Source: Bacteroidota bacterium (lineage in GTDB: Bacteria; Bacteroidota; Bacteroidia; Chitinophagales; Chitinophagaceae). Taken from it: a DNA stretch of 12,808 nucleotides. The position numbers and the translations under genes were made by a program. The number at the start of each line of letters is the position of its first letter. Position 1 is the first letter of the stretch. The notes under the pieces were generated by a model. That model saw only the letters and a list, made by a program, of their open reading frames with translations. It searched no databases and was not told the DNA's origin. The DNA lies in NCBI GenBank assembly GCA_023433265.1, contig JAEZDR010000175.1, positions 1 through 12,808 on the forward strand, given 5' to 3'. Shown here piece after piece: positions 6,711-12,808 of the stretch.

Positions 6711-8117
6711 ATGGAACTAAGTATATTAACCATATGTTACCTGGTGGCATCTCTCACCTTCATCCTAGGTTTAAAGATGCTTTCCAACCCTGCAACTGCC
6801 AGGCGAGGTAACCTAATTGCTGCTGCAGGCATGGCCGCAGCTATTTTTGCAACTATATTTTTATACGAATACAACGATGGTACCGAATCGCGAAAACTGC
6901 ACAATTACGGTTGGATTTTCGGAGGAATAATAATAGGTACTGTGGTAGGGACATTAGCCGCAAAGAAGGTGAAGATGACAGCTATGCCTGAAATGGTGAG
7001 CCTTTTTAATGGTATGGGCGGCGCTTGTGCGGCCCTCATTTCTGTTACTGAGTTTGACCACATGCATTCTTACACCAATACCACAGAATTATTGATCATC
7101 ATGCTTGGGCTGATTATAGGCTCTGTATCATTTGCTGGTAGCATGATTGCCTGGGCTAAGCTTAATGGCAGAATGAAAGACCATGCTTTTAGCGGTCAAC
7201 ACTTCGTTAACATTGCTATGTTAATAGCCATACTTGGGCTTGCCACATATTTAATAGCTGTTCCACCGGCTCAACCACAAATTATTTTCTACGCAGTGTT
7301 TGCACTGGCGTTACTCTACGGAGTGTTGTTTGTATTACCAATTGGTGGTGCAGATATGCCAGTAGTTATTTCGCTGTTGAACTCTTTTACAGGCGTTGCA
7401 GCCGCTTGCGGTGGATTCCTTTATGACAACAAAGCGATGTTAACCGGCGGTATCCTGGTAGGGGCTGCAGGAACTTTGCTTACTATACTTATGTGCAAGG
7501 CTATGAACCGCTCGTTAACCAACGTACTCATCGGTTCCTTCGGAGCCGGCGCCAAAGGTGGTGCTGCAGCAGCAGGTGCACAAGGCACTTATAAAGAAAT
7601 CAATCTCTCTGATACTGCTGTTTGTATGAGCTATGCCAGTAAGGTGATGATTGTGCCTGGATATGGGCTGGCAGTAGCACAGGCTCAGCACATTTGTCAT
7701 GAACTTGAAAATGTGCTGGAGAGCAAAGGCGTAGAGGTAAAATATGCAATTCATCCGGTTGCAGGCCGTATGCCTGGTCACATGAACGTATTGCTTGCAG
7801 AAGCAGACGTTAGCTACGATAAGCTTATGGAAATGGAACACGCAAACGAAGAGTTTAAAAACTCTGACGTAGTGTTGATACTTGGAGCAAACGACGTAGT
7901 GAACCCTGCTGCTAAGAAAGATCCGGCTTCACCAATCTTTGGTATGCCAATTCTTGAGGTAGAAGATTCCAAAATGGTTATCGTAAACAAAAGAAGTATG
8001 AAGCCTGGTTATGCTGGTATTGAAAACGACTTGTTCTTCCAGCCTAAAACTTCTATGTTGTTTGGCGATGCTAAGAACGTGCTTCAGAAACTGGTAGGCG
8101 AAATCAAGGCTATGTAA
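6711..8117 (+). CDS. pntB: NAD(P) transhydrogenase subunit beta (membrane domain dII and NADP(H)-binding dIII)
   Basis: The 468-residue product contains the multi-span membrane half at about residues 3-285, with 'AMPEMVSLFNGMGG' (91-104) and 'ADMPVVISLLNSFTGVAAA' (214-232) as landmarks. The soluble NADP(H)-binding domain occupies about 300-468. dIII motifs are all present: 'PGYGLAVAQAQ' (316-326), 'VAGRMPGHMNVLLAEA' (350-365), 'DVVLILGANDVVNPAA' (386-401), 'GMPILEV' (411-417), 'KRSMKPGYAGIEND' (427-440) and 'FGDAK' (451-455). Length is normal for the family. Asn100 occupies the place where E. coli PntB has the channel residue His91. It is the last gene of the pnt operon, and its stop codon overlaps the convergent ppx/gppA stop by 8 bases, leaving no room for a separate terminator. 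Confidence 0.97.
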   Translation: MELSILTICYLVASLTFILGLKMLSNPATARRGNLIAAAGMAAAIFATIFLYEYNDGTESRKLHNYGWIFGGIIIGTVVGTLAAKKVKMTAMPEMVSLFNGMGGACAALISVTEFDHMHSYTNTTELLIIMLGLIIGSVSFAGSMIAWAKLNGRMKDHAFSGQHFVNIAMLIAILGLATYLIAVPPAQPQIIFYAVFALALLYGVLFVLPIGGADMPVVISLLNSFTGVAAACGGFLYDNKAMLTGGILVGAAGTLLTILMCKAMNRSLTNVLIGSFGAGAKGGAAAAGAQGTYKEINLSDTAVCMSYASKVMIVPGYGLAVAQAQHICHELENVLESKGVEVKYAIHPVAGRMPGHMNVLLAEADVSYDKLMEMEHANEEFKNSDVVLILGANDVVNPAAKKDPASPIFGMPILEVEDSKMVIVNKRSMKPGYAGIENDLFFQPKTSMLFGDAKNVLQKLVGEIKAM

Positions 8118-9003
8118 TTGACTTTACAGAAAGTTCTTCATAAAGACTTTGAATAAGTCCATCGGCAAGACCGATCTTGGGTACATAGATTTCGTCTATT
8201 TCTGCCCAACGCATGATGGTTGTATAAATTTGCAAAGCAGGTACAATTACATCAGCCCGGTCTTGCCGTAGCTTATACATGAGTACCCGCTGTTCCAACG
8301 ACACACTTGAAAGCTCTTTATAATAATCTTTCAGCAGATCGATGTGAAGGGCCTTGCCTTCTTTCTTCTTACTAAGTGAGAATATTTTATTGATATTACC
8401 ACCGCTGCCTATCGCTACGATAGGCAGCTTGCTTTTTATATGGTTCCTGATAGCGGTTTTCATGCTTTCCCAATCTTCATCTAAAACAGTTTGCTTCAGC
8501 AGCCTGATGGTACCCACATTAAACGATTGCCGGAAGTTAAGCACACCATCTTTGAAGAATGTAAGTTCCGTGCTACCTCCTCCCACGTCAATATATAAGT
8601 AAGCATGCTCTGCATTCAACTGTTCGGCAATATGGTTTTGGTAGATATAGGTAGCCTCTTCATCACCAGTTATCACCTTTATCTCTATTCCGGTTTCCAT
8701 CTTTACCTTCCGCACAATTTCTTCAGCATTGCTAGCATCTCGCATAGCACTTGTAGCGCAAGCCTTAAAGTGGTCTACTTCATATACATAAAGCAAGTGA
8801 CAATAAGCTTTCATTGTCTGGTACAACATACCCGCTTTCTTTTTGCTTATTTCGCCCGTTTCAAACACATCGAAGCCAAGCCTCAACGGCACCCTCACCA
8901 AGGAGAGCTTATTAAACTGCGGTTTTTGCTGTTCGTCGTGCACCACCTCGCTAATCAGCAATCGCGCCGCATTGGTTCCAATATCAATGGCTGCTAGTTT
9001 CAC
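8110..9003 (-). CDS. Ppx/GppA-type exopolyphosphatase / pppGpp phosphohydrolase
   Basis: The 297-residue product is an ASKHA-fold phosphatase: phosphate-1 loop 'AIDIGTNAARLL' (5-16), 'ACATSAMRDASN' (81-92), 'TGDEEA' (112-117) with the expected catalytic glutamate, phosphate-2 loop 'IDVGGGSTELTFF' (138-150), 'GTIRLL' (164-169) and 'AIGSGGNINKIF' (197-208). It releases phosphate from polyphosphate ends and/or converts pppGpp to ppGpp, and sequence alone does not decide which. It is the short form (about 300 residues) without the C-terminal HD-like domains of E. coli Ppx. The start is GTG at 9003-9001, the only start that places DIGTN correctly. This lies inside the end of ppk, overlapping by 20 bases, so translation is probably coupled to ppk. 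The neighbourhood with ppk favours a polyphosphate role. Confidence 0.93.
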   Translation of the reverse strand: MKLAAIDIGTNAARLLISEVVHDEQQKPQFNKLSLVRVPLRLGFDVFETGEISKKKAGMLYQTMKAYCHLLYVYEVDHFKACATSAMRDASNAEEIVRKVKMETGIEIKVITGDEEATYIYQNHIAEQLNAEHAYLYIDVGGGSTELTFFKDGVLNFRQSFNVGTIRLLKQTVLDEDWESMKTAIRNHIKSKLPIVAIGSGGNINKIFSLSKKKEGKALHIDLLKDYYKELSSVSLEQRVLMYKLRQDRADVIVPALQIYTTIMRWAEIDEIYVPKIGLADGLIQSLYEELSVKSIT

Positions 9004-11065
9004 TTATTCTATCCCTTGCTGCTTTTAAATAATTAAATATCTCTATCTGCGACCTCACCTTTTCTCCATTATTTTGAACATACTGATTGGTAAGTTCATT
9101 ATCCAGTATCCTTGCTTTTACATTATCATTCATTTGTATGTTGATAACATCTCGCAACTCCTTTCTAAGTTCCTTGCTGAAAATGGGTACTGTTGCTTCT
9201 ACCCTATGATCCAGGTTTCTGACCATCCAGTCGGCCGAGCTCAATAGTACACGTTCTTTTCCATTATTGGCAAAGATGAATATGCGTGCGTGTTCCAGAT
9301 ATTCATCTACTATGCTTATAGCTTTGATAGGCGTCTTAAACTTTTTGTGCTGAGGCTTAGCACAGAATATTCCGCGGATAAGCAGCCGAACTTTAACACC
9401 TGCCTCTGCAGCGTCGTAAAGCTTGTTTATCAACGCGGCATCACTTAAAGAGTTGGCCTTTACGATGATAAAAGCTTTCTTCTTTGCCTTGGCTGCTTTT
9501 ATTTCATTGTCAATTAAGCGTTCCAATTCCTTCCTAAGCCCAACCGGGCAAGGGATCACAGTTTTGCAATCTTTAAGAAGGTTTGCATATGTTTTATGAT
9601 GTTCAATAAACCTGAAGATTCTGTTGATATCAGCCATGATGGTTCTGTTGGCTGTGAGAAGGCAAAAATCTCCATACACTTTTGCGGTTTTCTCGTTCAA
9701 GTTGCCTGTGCTAATAAAACCGTATTGGCTAATCTTTCCATTTTTGCGTTTACGAATGATGCACAGTTTTGCATGCACCTTCATATTATGAATACCCAAC
9801 AAAACCTTAACCCCCTCAACTTCCAGTCTTTCTTTCCATTCCAGGTTAGCTTCTTCATCGAATCGAGCACGAAGCTCAAGCATCACAGTAACATGCTTCC
9901 CGTTACGCACTGCATTGACGAGGGCATTTACCACTTTTGAGTTAGTTGCAAGACGGTAGGCTGTAATCTTTATACTTTTTACGTCAGGATCTACAGCGGC
10001 TTCCCGTAAAAGGTCAATCACACTGTCGAAAGAATGATAGGGAAAATGCAGCAAAACATCCTGTTTGCAAACAACGCTTGTTACGGAGGGCGCGGCTTCT
10101 AAGCGTGGGTGTGTAAAGGCCCTGCGGGTGCTAACCGCATCAAACACATCGGGAAAATCCATGAAATGCCTGAAGTTATGTATAGCGCCACCCGGAATGA
10201 TATTGTCTTTCCGTGTGATATTCAAGCGGCGCATCAGGTATTCTAATAAAGCTGCATCCATCTCCTTGTCATAAACGAAGCGAACCGGTTTGCCCTTCCT
10301 GCGGTTCTTCAACCCTTTTTCTATCTTCTGTACGAGGGTAGTAGAAACATCCTGGTCTATATCAAGTTCAGCATCCTTGGTAACCTTAAATACGTGCGCA
10401 CTGAAGTAGTCGTAATGGAAGTAGGAGAAGATGTGGGGAAGATTGAACTTAATGAGGTTTTCAAGCAGCATAATGTGGTGCTCCCCTTCCATTGAGGGCA
10501 AAATAATAAACCTGCCTATGGGGTTAACAGGCACCTGAATGAGCGCATACTTCTGATCGTATGCCGTTTCGGCTTTTCGCATGACTACACCGAGGTAGAT
10601 ACTTTTATCCCGGAGATAAGGCATTTGGGTCAAAGACTCTACCATCAACGGGATGATAGTGGACCGGACCTCTTCATCGAAAAAGCGCTTCACAAAAACC
10701 TGCTGCTCCTCATTCAATTGTTTTTCATCAACTAAATAAATCTTTTGCTCTTCCAATTCCTTCAATATTCCCTCCCATATCCTGGTGAACTCGGTTTGCT
10801 GGCGCAACACGATTACTTGTATTTGGTCAAGTATTGCCTGGGGGTCTTCCTCCAGGTGCATATTGACCTTCTTGCCTGCGAACTCAGTCATCCGCTTAAG
10901 GGTAGCAACCCGCACCCTGAAAAACTCATCGAGGTTATTAGAAAAAATACCCAGGAACCTGATGCGTTGTTGCAAAGGCACAGAGGGATCATTTGCTTCC
11001 TGCAACACCCTGGCATTAAACGACAACCAACTAATATCCCGCGGAATAAGGTTCTTTTTTCCCAT
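8984..11065 (-). CDS. ppk1: Polyphosphate kinase 1
   Basis: PPK1 reversibly polymerises the gamma-phosphate of ATP into polyphosphate. The product from the ATG at 11065 is 693 residues, close to the E. coli length. The N-terminal domain has 'LIPRDISWLSFNARVLQEA' (6-24) and 'GIFSNNLDEFFRVRVATLKR' (39-58). 'SIKITAYRLATNS' is at 364-376 and 'LELRARFDEEANLEW' at 396-410. The autophosphorylated histidine should be H431 in 'MKVHAKL' (428-434), followed by 'STGNLNEKTAKVYGD' (452-466). The second HKD-like domain has 'YLEHARIFIF' (589-598) with H592, then 'LLSSADWMVRNLDHRVE' (607-623). The open frame extends upstream to 11242 across the divergent phosphoesterase gene, but conservation and a strong promoter match just before 11065 support the shorter form. 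It precedes ppx/gppA with a 20-base overlap. Confidence 0.97.
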   Translation of the reverse strand: MGKKNLIPRDISWLSFNARVLQEANDPSVPLQQRIRFLGIFSNNLDEFFRVRVATLKRMTEFAGKKVNMHLEEDPQAILDQIQVIVLRQQTEFTRIWEGILKELEEQKIYLVDEKQLNEEQQVFVKRFFDEEVRSTIIPLMVESLTQMPYLRDKSIYLGVVMRKAETAYDQKYALIQVPVNPIGRFIILPSMEGEHHIMLLENLIKFNLPHIFSYFHYDYFSAHVFKVTKDAELDIDQDVSTTLVQKIEKGLKNRRKGKPVRFVYDKEMDAALLEYLMRRLNITRKDNIIPGGAIHNFRHFMDFPDVFDAVSTRRAFTHPRLEAAPSVTSVVCKQDVLLHFPYHSFDSVIDLLREAAVDPDVKSIKITAYRLATNSKVVNALVNAVRNGKHVTVMLELRARFDEEANLEWKERLEVEGVKVLLGIHNMKVHAKLCIIRKRKNGKISQYGFISTGNLNEKTAKVYGDFCLLTANRTIMADINRIFRFIEHHKTYANLLKDCKTVIPCPVGLRKELERLIDNEIKAAKAKKKAFIIVKANSLSDAALINKLYDAAEAGVKVRLLIRGIFCAKPQHKKFKTPIKAISIVDEYLEHARIFIFANNGKERVLLSSADWMVRNLDHRVEATVPIFSKELRKELRDVINIQMNDNVKARILDNELTNQYVQNNGEKVRSQIEIFNYLKAARDRISETSSH

Positions 11066-11071
11066 TCTTAT

Positions 11072-11102
11072 CAAAATTAACGACGTAGTAAGATGAAGCA
11101 AA
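11072..11102 (-). promoter_or_regulatory. Strong Bacteroidota-type promoter of the ppk-ppx operon
   Basis: On the minus strand TTTG (11099-11102), exactly 19 bases, then TAATTTTG (11072-11079) matches the consensus TTTG-N19-TAnnTTTG with no mismatch. Only six bases separate the -7 element from the ppk ATG at 11065, so the mRNA leader should be absent or a few bases long. Confidence 0.65.
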
Positions 11103-11110
11103 TTATATGC

Positions 11111-11135
11111 TGCAATTGCATAAAGCCGGTAACCG
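11111..11135. promoter_or_regulatory. Two small palindromes in the ppk / phosphoesterase divergent promoter region
   Basis: TGCAATTGCA (11111-11120) is a perfect 10-base palindrome, and CGGTAACCG (11127-11135) is a 4+1+4 inverted repeat. Both lie between the ppk -33 element and the start of the divergent phosphoesterase gene, where a regulator could act on either promoter. No known operator is recognised, and short palindromes also arise by chance. Confidence 0.25.
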
Positions 11136-11152
11136 TTTAGTAAATTGCAGAA

Positions 11153-11650
11153 GTGAAGCGCATTGGCCTTATATCGGACACCCACGATTTCCTGGATGAA
11201 GCCGTCTTTACCCATTTTGACGATTGCGACGAAATATGGCATGCAGGCGATTTTGGTTCGTACCAGGTAGCAGAATCACTAAAGAAGTTTCGGCCGCTGC
11301 GTGGAGTTTATGGCAATATTGATGGATATGATATCAGGAGCGAGTTTCCTGAAAAGCAACGTTGGCACTGCGAGGATGTAGAGGTAGTAATGATCCATAT
11401 TGGCGGCTACCCAAATAAATACGCACCTGGTGTTAAAGCTGATTTGCAACAGCGACCTCCTCAACTTTTTATATCAGGGCACTCCCATATTTTAAAAATT
11501 ATGTATGACGAAAAACTGAACTGCCTGCATATAAACCCCGGTGCCGCAGGAAAGCAGGGGTGGCATAAGGTTCGAACACTTGTCAAATTCGATATTTCAG
11601 GCCTCCAGATTAAAAACTGCTCGGTTATTGAGCTGGGTAACAGAAGTTAA
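11153..11650 (+). CDS. YfcE/MJ0936-type metallophosphoesterase
   Basis: The 165-residue product is a small calcineurin-like phosphoesterase with every metal-binding block: 'LISDTHD' (6-12; D9, H11), 'HAGDFGS' (30-36; D33), 'GNID' (54-57; N55), 'IHIGGYP' (81-87; H82), 'SGHSH' (108-112; H110, H112) and 'NPGAAG' (128-133). Such enzymes use two divalent metals to hydrolyse phosphomono- or diesters. The physiological substrate of this subgroup is not established. The start is GTG at 11153, since the SDTHD strand needs it and no ATG precedes it. A poor -7-like TAAATTG stands five bases upstream of the GTG. It is divergent from ppk (87 bases between starts) and ends 54 bases before deoC. Confidence 0.92.
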   Translation: MKRIGLISDTHDFLDEAVFTHFDDCDEIWHAGDFGSYQVAESLKKFRPLRGVYGNIDGYDIRSEFPEKQRWHCEDVEVVMIHIGGYPNKYAPGVKADLQQRPPQLFISGHSHILKIMYDEKLNCLHINPGAAGKQGWHKVRTLVKFDISGLQIKNCSVIELGNRS

Positions 11651-11682
11651 ACGACTGCTACAGTCAGTTGACCCCATTTAGT

Positions 11683-11690
11683 TATTTTTG
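11683..11690 (+). promoter_or_regulatory. Candidate -7 promoter element of deoC
   Basis: TATTTTTG fully matches TAnnTTTG and is identical to the ruvB element, including the following AA. The ATG follows 14 bases later. I see no TTTG at the proper -33 distance; the nearest TTG (11668-11670) is only 12 bases upstream. This makes the promoter less certain than that of ppk. Confidence 0.4.
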
Positions 11691-11704
11691 AACCTTTATT
11701 ACCT

Positions 11705-12613
11705 ATGAACGGAATAATTATACCCGATTTTAGAACATCGCCTAAGATAGACCAGGTAGGCGTAGAAGAGCGTGCATCAAGGTTTACGAAACGAAGTATA
11801 AAGAAGGAATCTAAGCTTGCTGCCCTCAAAATGGTGCTCAGCATGATAGACCTTACTACGCTGGAAGGCAAGGACACAGATGGCAAAGTGCGCCAACTAT
11901 GTTATAAGGCCCGTCACCTGCATGATGCTTACGGCGAACTTCCAACGGTTGCCGCCGTATGTGTGTATCCTGAAATGGTACGTGTGGCAAAAAAGGCTTT
12001 AGGTGATAGCGGAATAAATGTTGCATCTGTAGCTACCGCATTTCCAAGCGGACAGGCTCCTATGGATGTAAAAATCAGGGATACGAAGTATGCTGTAGAA
12101 GAAGGTGCGGATGAAGTGGATATGGTAATATCAAGGGGCAAGTTCCTAAGTGGCGATTACAGTTTTGTGTTTGATGAAATAGCTGCTATCAAGGAAGCGT
12201 GCGGTAAGGCAAGGCTTAAAGTAATACTGGAAACCGGCGAACTTGTTACATACGACAAAGTGAGGCGGGCAAGCGACATTGCTATGTATGCAGGTGCCGA
12301 CTTCATTAAGACTTCCACGGGTAAGATACAACCGGCGGCTACCATGCCGGTAACGCTGGTGATGCTGGAAGCTATCAAAGACTTCTACTTCAAGACCGGG
12401 AAGATGATTGGTATGAAACCAGCCGGTGGTATCTCCAAATCGAAACTTGCCATTCATTACCTCGTGATGGTGAACGAAGTGATGGGAGAAGATTGGTTAG
12501 ATAATCATTGGTTCAGGTTCGGCGCAAGCAGCCTTGCCAATGACGTACTAATGCAACTGATGAAAGAAAAAACCGGTGTTTACCAAAGCGCCGACTATTT
12601 CTCTGCTGACTAA
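11705..12613 (+). CDS. deoC: Deoxyribose-phosphate aldolase
   Basis: DeoC is a class I aldolase that splits 2-deoxy-D-ribose 5-phosphate into glyceraldehyde 3-phosphate and acetaldehyde, in deoxynucleoside salvage and breakdown. In this 302-residue product the catalytic set is complete: 'MIDLTTL' (47-53), 'AAVCVYP' (83-89), 'ATAFPSGQ' (110-117), 'EVDMVI' (137-142) with D139, 'DFIKTSTGK' (199-207) with the Schiff-base lysine K202, and 'GMKPAGGI' (236-243) with K238 as the proton-relay lysine. About 35-40 residues precede the barrel, so it is longer than the E. coli enzyme (259). Long forms are usual in Bacteroidota as I recall. The next gene, 44 bases downstream, begins an aldehyde dehydrogenase, which could oxidise the acetaldehyde released. 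That functional link is an inference. Confidence 0.97.
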   Translation: MNGIIIPDFRTSPKIDQVGVEERASRFTKRSIKKESKLAALKMVLSMIDLTTLEGKDTDGKVRQLCYKARHLHDAYGELPTVAAVCVYPEMVRVAKKALGDSGINVASVATAFPSGQAPMDVKIRDTKYAVEEGADEVDMVISRGKFLSGDYSFVFDEIAAIKEACGKARLKVILETGELVTYDKVRRASDIAMYAGADFIKTSTGKIQPAATMPVTLVMLEAIKDFYFKTGKMIGMKPAGGISKSKLAIHYLVMVNEVMGEDWLDNHWFRFGASSLANDVLMQLMKEKTGVYQSADYFSAD

Positions 12614-12657
12614 ACTGTCAAGATTACTTATTCCAGAAAGAGCAAGAAAAAAACACT

Positions 12658-12807
12658 ATGGCTAAGCAAACGCAAGAAGCTCCAAAGTTGAAATTCAATA
12701 CAGGCTGGGAATATGACCCCGCCCCTGAAAGCACTTCGAACATTACAATCGCAAAACAATATAACCTGTTTATAAACGGGCAATTGGTAGCACGACAATC
12801 AGGTTAA
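12658..12807 (+). CDS. Aldehyde dehydrogenase, N-terminal 49 residues, ended by an in-frame stop at the window edge
   Basis: The ATG at 12658 opens a 49-codon frame: MAKQTQEAPKLKFNTGWEYD, then a 'PAPES' segment, and ends 'QYNLFINGQLVARQSG' before TAA at 12805-12807. 'YxLFINGxxVAxxSG' is the first beta-strand region of NAD(P)-dependent aldehyde dehydrogenases of about 480-510 residues, and the usual continuation is '(K/N)YFxTINPA'. The stop therefore falls where the family continues. It may be a real nonsense or frameshift mutation or a sequencing/assembly error near a contig end: removing one T from 'ggttaat' would give GGT AAT and restore a plausible 'SGN'. The 44-base gap after deoC suggests one operon for acetaldehyde disposal. 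The catalytic Cys and Glu would lie outside the window. Family assignment is moderately sure; whether the gene is functional cannot be told. Confidence 0.7.
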   Translation: MAKQTQEAPKLKFNTGWEYDPAPESTSNITIAKQYNLFINGQLVARQSG

Positions 12808-12808
12808 T

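Noticed and set aside
9596..9940. 114-codon plus-strand frame, and others antisense to ppk
   Set aside because: They mirror conserved PPK1 motifs on the other strand and have no independent support.
11066..11242. 59-residue N-terminal extension of polyphosphate kinase
   Set aside because: It runs across the promoter and into the divergent phosphoesterase gene. The usual PPK1 start and length fit the ATG at 11065.
1..12808. tRNA, rRNA, CRISPR array, transposon ends, toxin-antitoxin or defence genes
   Set aside because: None seen by eye on either strand: no cloverleaf-like segments, regularly spaced repeats, transposase motifs or defence-type proteins. A dedicated scan was not possible.

Overview
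The window looks like ordinary chromosomal DNA from a member of the Bacteroidota, most probably close to Chitinophagaceae. The lines of evidence are the family style of the proteins (a 2TM-domain protein, the DUF1015 protein, the 'GKGHGMHSPF' methyltransferase and a long 302-residue DeoC), near-absence of strong Shine-Dalgarno sequences, and promoter-like sequences of the Bacteroidota type (TTTG, about 19 bases, TAnnTTTG). The taxon is an inference from remembered family features; no search was run. I see no tRNA, rRNA, CRISPR array, insertion sequence or prophage gene, and no stretch over 300 bases lacks a gene.

Left part, positions 1-3087, minus strand: a 2TM membrane protein followed 10 bases later by the start of a long-chain acyl-CoA synthetase that runs off the left edge. 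Upstream of these, a DUF1015 protein overlaps by 8 bases a secreted TPR protein of unknown role. Positions 3088-3222 are a divergent intergenic region.

Centre, positions 3223-8117, plus strand: ruvB (Holliday-junction motor), a class I SAM-dependent methyltransferase of unknown substrate, then the three-gene proton-translocating NAD(P) transhydrogenase (pntAA-pntAB-pntB). A 10-pair inverted repeat lies exactly between the methyltransferase stop and the pntAA start. The transhydrogenase uses the proton gradient to make NADPH from NADH.

Right part: on the minus strand, ppk (polyphosphate kinase, reads first) overlaps ppx/gppA (polyphosphate or pppGpp phosphohydrolase) by 20 bases, so synthesis and breakdown of polyphosphate are encoded as one unit. 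The ppx stop overlaps the pntB stop by 8 bases, tail to tail. Divergent from ppk is a YfcE-type metallophosphoesterase, then deoC (deoxyribose-phosphate aldolase) and the first 49 codons of an aldehyde dehydrogenase, which has an in-frame stop two bases before the window end.

No clearly new multi-gene system is present. The points most worth checking are promoters placed so close to start codons (ppk, ruvB, perhaps the methyltransferase) that the mRNAs may be leaderless, the hairpin in front of pntAA, the His/Asn arrangement of the transhydrogenase proton channel, and the uncharacterised DUF1015-TPR pair.
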